Assembly: GCA_964020085.1 (NCBI GenBank)
Contig: OZ026607.1
Span: 12,832,601-12,896,600 of the forward strand
DNA from: Micromussa lordhowensis
Taxonomy: Eukaryota; Cnidaria; Anthozoa; Scleractinia; Lobophylliidae
DNA: 64,000 nucleotides
Direction: 5' to 3'
Positions 11,801 through 21,620 of the stretch are shown here, piece after piece. The position numbers and the translations under genes are program-made. How positions within the stretch are numbered: position 1 is the stretch's first letter; every line of letters begins with the position of its first letter. The notes below the pieces were generated by a model. That model ran no database searches. It was not told the DNA's origin and saw nothing but the letters and a program-made list of their open reading frames with translations.

Positions 11801-12560
11801 TGTTTGTGTTTTAGGGGAAAACAGACTATCAACCTGACAGTCATAGACGGTGTACCTCTATCTTTCGCTTTCGATATCTTGACAGCAGTATTCGATTATG
11901 GCAACAGACAGGCCGACCCGAAAGACAGGCCAAACTTTTTCAAACAGTCGTTTCCTGATGGGCATTCCTGGGAACGAAGCATGACTTACGAAGACGGGGG
12001 CATTTGCATCGCGCCACAAATGACATAACGTAAGTAAGATGTAAAGCTGAATCCTCCCGCTACGAAGAATTTTAGAGACTTTTTAGTTCCATTCAAATTA
12101 CTTTAATTTAATTTCTGCGTCTTGTCGATATTTAATTGTCATAATTTTTCTTCTTTCGGTAGAGTTTTAACTTTCTTATTCCTTTCGTGTTTTAAATTGA
12201 CTGTAAAGTGCGAACCAGAAGTTTAAGCCACATTTCCGATTTGGTTCTCTCTGTTTCCAATAAAAAGAAATTTAAAAACAAATCACTGGTTTCATCTGGT
12301 ATCATCTATTGAATTATATTGCCAAGTATGTCTGTAAATGAAATAGTGTTTCTTGCATGTTTGCGTGGTAACATTGACTATGTTTCATTTCTTTTTCATT
12401 AGAATGAAGGAAGACGTCGACAACTGTTTTCTCTATGAAATTCTATTTGATGTTGTGAACGACCCTGCCAATAGCCCAGTTATGCAGAAGAAGACTGTGA
12501 AATGGGAGCCATCCACTGATCCAAGTTCGTTAGTTCCTTTGCAGAGCTAGGAAGGTTGCC
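8876..12560. repeat. Right arm of large imperfect palindrome with FP gene
   Basis: Reverse-complement partner of about 160-4,367. It lacks the 592 bp insertion of the left arm and thus preserves its empty site near 9,324-9,340. It also has a 6 bp in-frame deletion in FP exon 3 relative to the left arm. Confidence 0.85.
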
Positions 12561-12686
12561 CAGTTGCCAGACTATCACTTTGTGGTTCACCGAATTGAGA
12601 TCTTAAACCATGACAACCATTACAACAAGGTTAAGCTGCATGAGCATGACCAAGGTTCATCTGGGCTGCCAAGGCAGGCCAAGTAA
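11108..12686 (+). pseudogene. GFP-like fluorescent protein gene, right copy, decayed
   Basis: Five-exon layout on the plus strand. Exon 1 ends ATG|GTAAGT (11,108-11,110). Exon 2 is 11,222-11,322 (SVIKSDMKIKLCMEGAVNG...GHPFE). Exon 3 is 11,815-12,029 (215 nt) with FDYGNR but a 6 bp deletion just after the chromophore region (NRQADPKDRP against NRVFAKYPKDIP in the left copy). Exon 4 starts at 12,403 (MKEDVDNCFLYEI...KKTVKWEPST). The terminal exon is 12,564-12,686 (LPDYHFVVHRIEIL...SSGLPRQAK-stop). Only about 40 bp, containing stops, separate the exon 4 remnant from the terminal exon, so the central part of the barrel encoded between them is deleted. Exon 3 has the same 2 nt excess as the left copy. 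Not expected to make a fluorescent protein. Promoter side and 5' UTR match the left arm. Confidence 0.85.
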
Positions 12687-13132
12687 AGGCTTAACGAAAA
12701 GCCAAAGACGACAACATGTAGAAGAAAAGTTGCTTTTTTTAATTGAAATTCATTTACTCGGATTACTATTTGATACTTTCAATTCAATTATTTCTTTTAG
12801 GATTTGCTAGGCACTAGGTTTCAGCGTTAAATTTAGTTAAATAATTATAGTTTCTATTTTATTTGCGTTATTGCAAGATAATCATAGACTTCTTAAACTC
12901 AAGTACAAGTAAAAAAAACTGTGATGGGAATAAACTCGTTGTCTAAACCAGGTTTTGTAGTGTTCTTATCATATAGTACGACCTTTTGAAAGAGTTTGAA
13001 TTGTTTTCCTCCCCTTTCGTCTCACCTTATTTTAATGGTGCTGTAGCTAAATTCAGCTCTCGCAGATAAATACTGTGGAAGAAGTTTAAAAGTAAACCTG
13101 ATGATTGGCTGGGACAAATGGTCTAGTTTCTT
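12687..13132 (+). other. 3' flank of right FP copy
   Basis: AT-rich region related to the tandem units at 6,520-7,290 (for example GGATTTGCTAGGCACTAG and GTTAAATTTAGTTAAA). Represents FP 3' UTR and downstream sequence. No ORF. Confidence 0.55.
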
Positions 13133-13432
13133 TTAAAGTGCACCTAACCCCTAAATTTGTTTTCCGCCTAAAAAAATCGTCATGCTTTGGTGACTACTTC
13201 TTCGAAAAAAATTTGAAATGGTCAAATCCTTGAATTTTTATGCCCCGTTGAAGTCGAGTTCCGAATGGACCACGACCGCGTAAATGGGGATCTGGGCAGA
13301 GTAGAGTTGTGACGTCACTTCGAGAAGACGCTCAAGCAATTCTCAGCCAGTCGTCGCTCTGCGAAAGCGTTTCTAGCACGAAAATTCATTCTATTTGGTC
13401 TTGATAGCCTCTGTAATTGAAGAAAAAAATAC

Positions 13433-14249
13433 TATGTCCTCCGAATCATCGGACTTGGAGACGAGCTTCGACTCAGACGACTCGGAAATCAATTTTATCG
13501 CTGGATACGAACTTGAAGACGAAGGGCATTTATCAGTCTTGCATTAAGTGTCGATTTGCTCCGCGGGCGAACAATCAGGCAACACTTGTATCGGCTATTT
13601 ATTTATTTATTTATTTGTTAGTGTGTAGGCGAATCGACTTAACTTGTGTAGGGGAATGGACTTCAGTGTAGGCGAATCGGCGTGTAGGCGAAACGACTTG
13701 AAGGGGAAACGACCGATTTCCACCCCACGATCACAAGAAATCTCGAACGATTCAAGCGATGACGATGCTGCTTACACTGACGAGCCACTGGCTGATGCAG
13801 AATGGATAGAAAAATATCAAGAAGAAATGAAGGCTAACGAAGAGCTCAAACGAAGCCTAAAGGATCGGTTACAGGGCAATGTAGAACTGAAGGAATGGTG
13901 ATATTCGCGAGTTTTCCCTTATGTATGTACTTTGCCGCGTGAGCTTTAGTTTATGCATTTCATGTGTTGGCACGCTTGCTTCTGGCGCTATTGTTTATGT
14001 ACTTTAGATTACTTTTCTGCTAACATAACTTTGCAGAACTTTAGGTGCAAGTGTGGAAATTGCAACGTCGCTCTGTTACAAAACATCAGTGAGTGTTTTT
14101 GCTTTTATGAACTGAAAGGCTGCGAAGAATCGATTAAGAGTGATCCTGTCCTACAAGATCTTGCCCATGTCGAGAAAGCGGTAATTCCGAAGCTGTCTCG
14201 CACTAAATACGGAATTGATGGAGCTTCTTGGTTCTTCAACAACGCGTAG
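13433..14249 (+). CDS. P2X7-like C-terminal domain gene fragment
   Basis: From ATG 13,433 the frame reads MSSESSDLETSFDSDDSE and stays acidic for 37 codons before a stop. A second stretch ending at 13,897 reads AYTDEPLADAEWIEKYQEE...VELKEW, then a donor (TG|GTGATA) and an acceptor TTTAG at 14,044. The next exon starts CKCGNC and contains CFCFYELKGCEESI, a Cys-rich segment like the intracellular ballast domain of P2X7-type proteins that is widespread as stand-alone genes in cnidarians. The match stops at KYGIDG and the frame ends at 14,249, so the domain is truncated. Between 13,547 and 13,700 lies a run of GTGTAGGCGAATCG-like repeats that breaks the N-terminal part. Exon phase across the intron restores a Trp-Cys join, supporting the splice. 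Probably a captured or degenerate gene carried by the TIR element. Confidence 0.6.
13622..13712 (+). repeat. GTGTAGGCGAATCG short repeats
   Basis: Four diverged copies of a GTGTAGG(C/G)GAA(T/A)(C/G)G motif at about 13,622, 13,645, 13,667 and 13,681, preceded by a TTTA tetranucleotide run (13,596-13,617). They lie inside the P2X7-like gene and interrupt its reading frame. Confidence 0.7.
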
Positions 14250-14481
14250 TTCGAACAAAATCATTTGGCTTGAAATGCTTCGAGCATATCACAGAATTTT
14301 TCGATGGCTCCCATTGAGCACGTTTCAGTCTTACAAAATCTATCCATCTCTTCCTTCGTTTCTTTGCCTCTGGACGCTCATCGCCGTAAAACGGTATCGT
14401 ATGGAGCCCTATTCCATTCTCCAAGCTTCTGACATTACTGCAACCCCCAACAACACATCTGTGCGGCATATTTGCGACCAA
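14236..14481 (-). CDS. THAP zinc-finger domain, N-terminal exon
   Basis: 81-residue frame starting MVANMPHRCVVGGCSN. It shows the THAP C2CH pattern: Cys-x4-Cys near residues 9-14, conserved HTIPF, a basic stretch (KKRRKRW), then WEPSKNSVICSKHF with Cys-x2-His and PNDF. THAP domains bind DNA and occur in P-element and Kolobok transposases as well as in host factors. The frame stops soon after the domain, overlapping the last bases of the oppositely oriented P2X7-like exon by 14 nt. No downstream catalytic domain is visible on this strand, so it may be a relic of the transposase or a first exon whose remainder was deleted. Confidence 0.75.
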   Translation of the reverse strand: MVANMPHRCVVGGCSNVRSLENGIGLHTIPFYGDERPEAKKRRKRWIDFVRLKRAQWEPSKNSVICSKHFKPNDFVRTTRC

Positions 14482-15228
14482 AATCGATCTAACCTTCCAA
14501 ATGTAATAAGTGAATGGTGCGAAATAGTGCGAAATACAGATTGTTGGGTTCTCGAAGTGACGTCACAGTGGTTGCCAGACCCTTGATCTTTGAAACATGG
14601 CCGCGAGCCAAAATGGCGGCGATTTTAGTGCGATCTTCCGTACTTCAACGGAGCATAAAAATTCAAGGATTTGACCAAATCTAAAATTTTTTTCGAAGAA
14701 ATAGTCACCAAAGCATGACCATTTTTTTAGGCGGAAAAAAAAATTTGGGGGTTAGGTGCACTTTAAAGAAGCGCATGCAAGTTGAAATCGAAAAAAAAAA
14801 CAATGCTAGTAGTGCTCAGTAGATTGGCAGCAGCGTAACAATGTGTTGCGTGCAGCCTAAGATCCTGGGCCAGGTGGCAGAGCGAAAGAAGAATCGTCGA
14901 GGAGGCAACTGGAGGACACTGGACACCCTTCATGTTAAATGTAATGATATGGGTGGCCAAGCAAAGATCTCATGAAAAGCCGTAATTATTTAATGTGCCT
15001 GTTTTAATTCGAAGTAAAGCCGCAAATTTTCCCGAATTTATGGATAGTGTTGTCTTCAGTAATTCCCAAAGAACCAGAGACTAATTCTTTCCTTGTTTTC
15101 TCCTTCGGATGACGAGAAACCTAAACACCGTACTAAGAGCGTCAGCGACACCGTCATTTTCGTTGTAGGTTGCCTTATGGTTTCAAAACCACAGTAACTG
15201 GGAGAAATCAGGACTATTCAAACCTGCT

Positions 15229-15345
15229 CCGGGTTGTTCGAAAGGTAGATAACGCTATCCACTGGATATATAACTATCCAGTGGATAGCATGGGTTGTTT
15301 GTTAACATTTACCGTTATCCATCTTTCGAACAACTTGGGCCTGGC
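15229..15345. mobile_element. Foldback element (GTTCGAAAG ends)
   Basis: GTTGTTCGAAAGGTAGATAACG at the left is mirrored by CGTTATCCATCTTTCGAACAAC at the right, with an internal perfect hairpin CTATCCACTGGATA/TATCCAGTGGATAG. No ORF. A MITE-like hairpin. Confidence 0.75.
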
Positions 15346-15884
15346 CAGCCAAAATCAGAAACAAAACACTTATATATGATTTAACTCTTTTGCCAAGAGA
15401 AGCACTGTTTGAACGAACTCAGCTGTCGTTTCTTGTACAAATTCCAATGATTATCCGATATCACGCATACAAGAAAACGTTTCTAATCTAAATCGATATT
15501 AATTAAAAAGCACAATTTTTTCCAAAAAATGTCTCCATAATTCTGTGCAATTGACCTATCTAAGACTCTAACGAGCAAACTTTTGGGCCGATTAACGATC
15601 TTAGGCATTTTAGATCAATCATATCAGATTTGCCCGTTTTTATGGATTTATCGATTGATAAAGCGATTGAATACGCCGGAATAAACATGGACACGCCGAA
15701 ATGATATGAACAAATACTTGATCAAAAGAAGCAAAGAAATTACACAGGGCCGGGAGTCCTGGTGTCACTGATATCGTTCAGTAGTTTCCAGCAGTTCTCC
15801 TGGCCTACTAATTTGGTCTTTTCTTGCAACGACTTCAAAGTGTGAGAAGGCGAGCACGAGTAGCCATGCTTGCACCGTGAACAA
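15346..15884. other. No feature recognised
   Basis: AT-rich, no domain-bearing frame and no clear repeat boundary. The open frame at 15,765-16,001 on the minus strand is the shadow of the GIY-YIG fragment on the plus strand. Confidence 0.4.
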
Positions 15885-16210
15885 CTTCTGATCTTGATCA
15901 AATGCTCCGACTGCCAGGCTTCCTACATCGGTGAGACAGGAGGGAAACCTTAACACGAGACCGACTGAACACAAACGAGCAACGATAAATGGTGATGCCA
16001 ACCGACAATAACATTGCTGTGCATCATCAACTGACCAACCACGGCGTTGACTGGGACACTGCTCAATGCTTAACCTACAACAATTTTCAACGACTGACTC
16101 TGAAGAGCTGGTACTCTAACTTAGAAGAGACGCCTCTTAACACATTTTGACAACTACCAGCCCATTACAAACGATTATTCACGACATAAACGAAACCAAC
16201 AAAGGGATCT
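15885..16210 (+). pseudogene. Penelope-like element GIY-YIG endonuclease fragment
   Basis: Plus-strand translation gives LLILIKCSDCQASYIGET, then after a frame change NTRLTEHKRATINGDAN, and later fragments around DWDTAQCLTYN and RLTLKSWYSNLEE. The order Cys-x2-Cys, YIGET, Arg-x-x-Glu-His-Lys is that of the GIY-YIG nuclease at the C-terminus of Penelope-like retroelements. At least one frameshift; no reverse transcriptase part upstream. A decayed 3' fragment. Confidence 0.7.
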
Positions 16211-16822
16211 CTAACAGACCGACTCAATTTGACTGACAAAAGATGAATCGAAGCTTACTAGAACCGACCAATCACTGCCGACAAACCTTACACGAGTCTT
16301 ACCATCATGGCTTAACTGACCAATCACTTTCAACGGACTAGACTATTCACTTGATTCTGAAGATGACTTTCGCTCAGGTTGTCGAAAACTCGGTCACCAA
16401 CAACAGTTATTTTCAGAACTACCCTCACCCGGACGATCATACTATACGAGCTACTGATACTACTGCGTTCAAACCATTTGCTGTACCAATGAATTGAATT
16501 GAATTGCATTATCCAGTGATCCAATAGTCTACTATGCAAACACTTAATGATCCTGGTGTTTCACGATATCTGATTGGTTCGCTTTCTCTGGCTAATTAAT
16601 AATTACACTATGAACTCGGGATTTCTATGAGTTGATAGTTGGTGAGACAGAAGGCCAAAAGCCAAGGCCACTGCACTCTAAAGCCTGATAGTACGTATAC
16701 GAGTAGCTCAGTCAATCAGATTGCAGCATTTGCATAAGTATACTAGTAGAATTCTACTTATGAGCATCATTCACATTCTACCACCTAGTAAATAACAATG
16801 TGTCATCAGTCGCAAAAACAAA
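16211..16822. other. No feature recognised
   Basis: Low-complexity-free AT-rich sequence without recognisable coding or repeat structure. The first part may be the 3' tail of the preceding Penelope fragment. Confidence 0.35.
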
Positions 16823-17026
16823 ATGGCCGGCGTAAGCTCGCGTCCCGCCAATGTTTCTGAATCCGAAATCCTGAAAATTCAAGAAGATGCTCTACCAGGA
16901 ATTTCAAAGAAGGCTTTGGAATTTGGCCTGAAAGTTGACAGAAAAGACTTACCAACATTCGACTTCAGAGCAGTTTCAGGAAATGTCCTCGGTAATCACA
17001 GATTTCATCAAACTAAGCAGAAATGA
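16823..17026 (+). pseudogene. DUF3504-like N-terminal fragment
   Basis: Frame MAGVSSRPANVSESEILKI followed by QEDALPGISKKALEFGLKV. The pattern (small N-terminus, acidic S-E-x-E-I, then K-K-A-x-x-x-G-L-K-V) resembles the N-terminus of the cnidarian family with a DUF3504/tyrosine-recombinase-like (Crypton-derived) core. Reading continues in another frame (EQFQEMSSVITDFI) after a shift near 16,950-16,980, so it is broken. A related core fragment lies on the minus strand at 31,840-32,060. Confidence 0.4.
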
Positions 17027-17180
17027 ACACTGCAGGGTTTATCGGAAGAAGCATCCAGTGCTATTCAATGAAACATCTCCACGTCGTTGCGCAAAACATT
17101 CATTTTCCTTTAAAGTCTTTCGCACACAGTATAATTTCAGGTTGATCCTTCCCCAAATGCTCTTTCAATATTCATTTTAA

Positions 17181-17743
17181 GTGAAAAAGAAAACTTTGAT
17201 TGAACAGTGAATTGCTTTTCAAAGTAGCTACAATGTAGACTTTCGAGTTTGATGAGTTGAACGGTGTTGAAAGACCATTTTGCTAGGTTTTGACGAAGAT
17301 TTCATCCAAGGTTAACTAGATTTGCCATGTTTGAAATTCTGTAAACAGAACTTTTTGCGTTTGCTTCGTTCCGCTTCCCCGTTTTCCAAGCATTAATTGA
17401 AAGGTCAGTTAAACCGACTCTAAAATGGTTTCCTTGTTGCCAGTTTTGGAGATCATTTCATGTGAATATTCTAAAACAGTTATTCTTTGAAATCTCGAAT
17501 AGCGGCAGAATATTTTCCTTGACTTCAAAGGGTAATTGTTTAATATTCTGTACCAATTCTAAGTTTTAATTTTTTCAAATCATCCAAATAGAAAACAAAC
17601 TTCTATGTTTCATATAAACTCGTTGAAAGCGTTCTTCGCGCCTACCCAAGTCATTTTCCCCACTGAGTTTAGTTCGCCTAGTTCAGATTCTGATAGTGCG
17701 CCTCATGGTACGAACTGCATACATCCTGCATTACAAGAGTATT
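17181..17743. other. No feature recognised
   Basis: AT-rich intergenic sequence. No domain-bearing frame, no clear terminal repeats. Confidence 0.4.
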
Positions 17744-17870
17744 ATAGGACGCTCATAGGGGGCAGTAACCAATCAGGAGCAACAACAATAATACAACCCA
17801 TTGTTCTCGAAACAATAGCCTATTGTTTTTCTCGGCTCCTGATTGGTTACTGCACCTATGAACGTCCTAT
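17744..17870. mobile_element. Foldback element (CAGTAACCAATCAGGAGC)
   Basis: AGGACGCTCATAGGGGGCAG plus TAACCAATCAGGAGC is mirrored at 17,835-17,868 with a few mismatches; a smaller inner hairpin (ACAATAG/CTATTGT) lies at the centre. No ORF. MITE-like. Confidence 0.75.
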
Positions 17871-18135
17871 ACTACTTACAAGGTTTCAGGATGGGGAGGT
17901 ATGTTCAGAGGCGAGGAGATATTGTCATGGAAATTTTAAGCCAAATAAACAAAACCGCTGGATTTAGGTCTCCATTAGATTCGATTGCTGAGTCACGTAC
18001 TACTCCTGGATCTAGTTTCAATATTCTCGTTCTTCAGCCTTTCTCTTGTCCAACTCTTTTCTCAATGCAAATCCCAACAAGGACTAATCAAAGCCTTGCT
18101 CATCAGCCAACAGTAAAACGGCTTTTCAAACACCT

Positions 18136-18141
18136 TTTATT
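18136..18141 (-). promoter_or_regulatory. Polyadenylation signal of unit A
   Basis: TTTATT on the plus strand gives AATAAA on the minus strand, about 135 nt downstream of the unit A stop codon. The surrounding 3' UTR is shared with units B (25,535) and C (about 59,315). Confidence 0.6.
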
Positions 18142-18275
18142 GACTTACTACTTCTACAGTTTTGGCTTCTTGTAACTGATGAGATGTCATCAGCATTGAA
18201 ACTGCAAACTTTACTAAACTACAATTGGAAGCCGTTTTCCATAGTCACGGTAAAGACCTAGAATAGATTCTCTAT

Positions 18276-18736
18276 TCATTTTCGGATGTTCTTTTGAATT
18301 CCGACACTAATATTCCCATAGTTGATTCCTGAACGATGAACGCCTTTGCCTTTGTGCGGCCGCCGGTAGATGGACGGAATGTCCGGTTCTTGTATATATG
18401 GCACTGCGACGTAAACTGGACGTGTTTCTATACAAAAGAAGGCATACAGTACAATTGAAAAAATATACGTATCTTTCTTTAATGAACGGTGTTTTTTTAT
18501 TTGCCGCTTGTCAAAACAAACAAAAATATGTATGGGTTATTGAGCAAGTGTGAGGTCAAGATGGCTGGATATTGGCCGAATTCTTTTTTTGCGTGTTCAA
18601 AAACTCGCAAAAAAAGAACGAGGCCAATATCAAGCCATCTTGACCGAACAAGCTTGGTCAATAAAGGATTTATTATATGGCTTTTGGGGAAATTTTTCTT
18701 GCGGGACAAGGCGGGTAGTCCCGAGCGGGCAAGATG

Positions 18737-18767
<31 letters not shown>

Positions 18768-19422
18768 CAGCGCAGGATTTGATTCATCTTGCCCGCTTGC
18801 GGAGCTAGCCATATAATAATAAATGTTATTCTTGACTGAGCCGTTGGATGAAACCGACTTAAAGTTCAACAAAAATATATCTAATGGATTTAGAATAAAT
18901 AAGAATATTTTTGCATTGATAGCCTCAGCAACGAACGTAAATACGTAACGTAAATACTGCCGGTCCATACAAGGTACCCAGCACCCACCCAATATCAACC
19001 AATCATCGGAATGCTAAGCAAAAACGGCGAAAAACAACCGCGGCCATTCCAAAACAGGTCGATGCTCTTTTTCTTCGGGCAGCGCAAGTTTTTACATTCA
19101 CTGATTTTTAGAAAGCTCATACTCAGTATCGAGCCCAAGAACATTCCATGATCTTATCCAATCCACGCAAAACAAAATACGTCATTCATTATGGTATTGA
19201 ATCGTGCCTTCTAAAGAAACCGGTTTATAGACTAAACAAGATCTTCGGTTTTGTCTTGATCTTCATCCTGTCGAAGAAAAAAATTAAATATATAGCAGAA
19301 ACAATTTCAAACAATGTATCGGGCGCGCGATACGGTGGTAACTTGCTCACCTGAACTTGGTTGTCAAGAGGGTATGACGCCACCAAGCCCCAAGTTATTA
19401 TGAAGAAAACAAAGCACTTCAT
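18276..19422 (-). CDS. Secreted-peptide-precursor gene, unit A (three exons)
   Basis: Unrecognised secreted protein. Exon 1 (19,351-19,422) starts MKCFVFFIITWGLVAS, a hydrophobic signal peptide, and continues YPLDNQVQ to a GTGAGC donor. Exon 2 (about 19,237-19,267) is the acidic mini-exon DEDQDKTEDL. The terminal exon (18,276-18,427) follows a TATAG acceptor and in phase 1 reads ETRPVYVAVPYIQEP, then a Gly-Asn tail (SGINYGNISVGIQ) ending KNIRK-stop. By homology with unit B the donor of exon 2 should be G|GTTAGT, but here it reads G|TTTAGT. The only GT is 1 nt earlier and would switch the last exon to phase 0, which is also open (ending SEFKRTSENE). So the true protein, or inactivation, cannot be settled from sequence alone. 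A foldback element at 18,487-18,830 sits in the second intron. Mature product would be extracellular and Cys-free. Confidence 0.6.
18487..18830. mobile_element. Nested foldback elements in unit A intron
   Basis: GTCAAGATGGCTGGATATTGG at 18,555 is mirrored at about 18,631-18,654, around a TTTTTTTGCG/CGCAAAAAAA stem. A second hairpin GGGCAAGATGG/CCATCTTGCCC lies at 18,728-18,750. The open frames on both strands here are products of the palindrome and are not genes. Confidence 0.75.
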
Positions 19423-19800
19423 ATCCCTTGAAAGAAACATAAGTAAAATCAGTAGATTGCGTAAATGAAGTTGCGTTAATCTGAGTAGGCGACTGAGGCA
19501 TGTTCAAGCAGTAGTGCAATCTTTGCTGGCGTCACTGTTTACATGTTTCGTCATTAGTATACCACTTTTCTCAGCGAAGGCATCATCTTAGGAGGTATTC
19601 ATATCACACATTTAAAGAACATGTGGAACTTAGTAACTGGTGAAATTCTTGGCTCCTTGGGTACAATATTCAAGGAGAAATTAGAGCCCATACATTCTTT
19701 GTTACATTTTGAGTATTTAAACCAGCGTCGCACAAAAACTATTCGATATATAGGGCTCAAATTCCTTGGCACAGTTAATACTGCAATGCCCTTTCAATAT

Positions 19801-19804
<4 letters not shown>

Positions 19805-19833
<29 letters not shown>

Positions 19834-20123
19834 AAGATGGTAAATAGCCAACGAGGCACGCAGGGCCGAGTTGGCTATAACCAATCTCATATCCAACAAG
19901 CGCGAATGGAATAATTGTTTTATTAAATTCTCAACCTTCGCTTTTGCTAAATTTTATCAAAGTCTAAGAAACGACCCGAAAGTGATGTGACTTCCGGGCG
20001 CCAAAACGAAATGCTGAAAATTTTATGCTGAGCGACATTTACCGCATACATTCCCATATAATGTCAAACGCAGGTATAATGGCTGGTAACCGAGATCTAG
20101 TGAACCAATCAGAAAGCTAGAAT

Positions 20124-20154
<31 letters not shown>

Positions 20155-20165
20155 ATAATTAGTAT
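19805..20165. mobile_element. MITE-like repeat (ATTATTCCA / TGGAATAAT)
   Basis: ATTATTCCATGAGCGCGCGTTGGATATAAGATGG is mirrored by CTCATATCCAACAAGCGCGAATGGAATAAT at 19,886-19,916. The flanking AATTCTCAACCTTCG and CCGAGGTTGAGAATTT at 19,923 and 20,130 form a second inverted pair. A relative (CATATCCAACAAGCGTGAGTGG) lies at 40,958-40,985. Confidence 0.65.
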
Positions 20166-20399
20166 TTTGTAACTTGAACAGAATCTGAGTCTCTTATGCT
20201 AATGAGGCAAATGTTGTAAAAGAGGGTTTCCCGATTCTAGGCTGATTTACTGCTGTCACTGTGCCATAGTTAAGCGCGTGGTAATAAAGCCAATTGTTCC
20301 TTTATTTTAAGTGTGTTTAATTCTCTGTCATCTTATATCCCAGAATGCTGCCTGGGCTCTCTTGCGACGAGACTGTTTAGTGATATTGTTTAAATAACG

Positions 20400-21620
20400 C
20401 GTTTGCTACAGTTCTTGGAGGGTCCTGTCTTGGCGCTATAAACCAATGCCGGGTGGTCTTCCAAGGGCACTTAAGACACTGGAGGAATGATACAGTCAGC
20501 CATTTCAGATGGTGAACGCGTGTGTTAAGTCCTTTCCCAGGGACCTACTCTACTAGAGAACGACGAAGACAGCTTCCTTCGCTACGCTGATATAGCTCAG
20601 GTCGTCGTCTATGATACCTTCGAGTAGATGAACCTAGCAAGAGTCGTTGTACAGCTACCCAAAAAGATGCAAGCCAAATTTGCAGAGCATTTGAAGAGGT
20701 TGAGAGTTAACGACAATTGATACCAAACTTTACAAACGTCGTAGACTTCCTTAATTAAAGAGCGATGCTATATACTAGGTCATTCCTTCTTCGGAAAGCA
20801 CCCTTCAAATGTCTACCTACGCTACGACAGCAGAAAAAAAAAAAAAAACAGAATCCCACCCCATGTGCCCTCGACCGCACACACTATACCGCAGTGAAGT
20901 ATTCAAATCCAAATCTCCCAAGGAGAAAAATGACTATGAAGGGTTATTTGCTTCAGTGGTATTGATTCAACTTAAGGAACTACAAGTCTTCAGTTAGTAC
21001 AAGGTGCATTCAAGGTTGTGAAAAGTCACATCACACCGGACATGGTTGAACTCTATTAAAGCCAGGCAGAGGTAAACTAGCTCAACACAAAAAACGTTGT
21101 CACCCAGGACTTATTACCTGATCAAGGTACTGCTTCCACGCGCTCGACTACAGCTGCAGTTAACTCTTGTTTTAAAAGTGCTGCTCCTAGTTATGCCAGT
21201 CAAAGTGATCAGCAACAGTGACAGTGAACTTTTGGACTATGATTGGTCGGGATTCAGATGTTGACATAACGATGATGACCCATCTCTTGTGAGGTTATTG
21301 AATATGAAAGGATTTCAAAACAAACTCTTACTCACGGCAGTGAACAACATTGATGTACAAGAAGAGGGTTGGAGAGTTGACTTTTAGAGGGGAAGAATAA
21401 AATTCCCATCCTACCCGGAAACAACGTGAAAAAAGTTCTAATACCCCTTGATGTGAGAAAGGGTAAGCCTAGCAGCTAATGGACCACTTGCTATCAATGC
21501 ATGCATTGGCTGGAGTATACTTGATGGTCGCCCAAACCTGTAGTTCTTTGCTCGAATACAAGCCTCGTCGACGGGGAAGATGTTTGTTTAGCAAGGAACT
21601 TGAGGAACTCTGGAACACTG
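20400..21620 (+). pseudogene. BEL/Pao retrotransposon gag-pol relic
   Basis: Heavily decayed plus-strand remnants. 20,530-20,705 gives NDEDSFLRYADIAQVVVYD and later RVVVQLPKKMQAKFAEHL, similar to the gag part of BEL/Pao elements. 21,400-21,540 gives ILPGNNVKKVLIPLDVRKG followed, after breaks, by NGPLAINACIGWSILDGRP, matching the conserved end of the DUF1758 protease-like region. Many stops and frameshifts. The matching integrase end lies at 23,180-23,946, so one old element may be interrupted by about 1.5 kb of other sequence. Confidence 0.55.

Larger units (their letters stand above)
13137..14762. mobile_element. TTAA-flanked TIR element with P2X7-like and THAP sequences (Kolobok-like)
   Basis: TIRs of about 115 bp: left 13,137-13,255 and right 14,645-14,762, both starting AGTGCACCTAACCCC and sharing TTTTCCGCCTAAAAAAAT, CATGCTTTGGTGACTA and TCAAATCCTTGAATTTTTAT in order. 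Immediately outside are TTAA at 13,133-13,136 and at 14,763-14,766. TTAA duplication with a THAP domain is characteristic of Kolobok transposons. The element is only 1.6 kb and I see no DDE catalytic domain, so it is probably non-autonomous. It contains a plus-strand P2X7-like gene fragment and a minus-strand THAP frame. Confidence 0.8.

Noticed and set aside
18489..18816. Overlapping open frames of 88-97 codons on both strands
   Set aside because: Both strands read nearly the same protein segments because the region is a hairpin; it is a foldback element.
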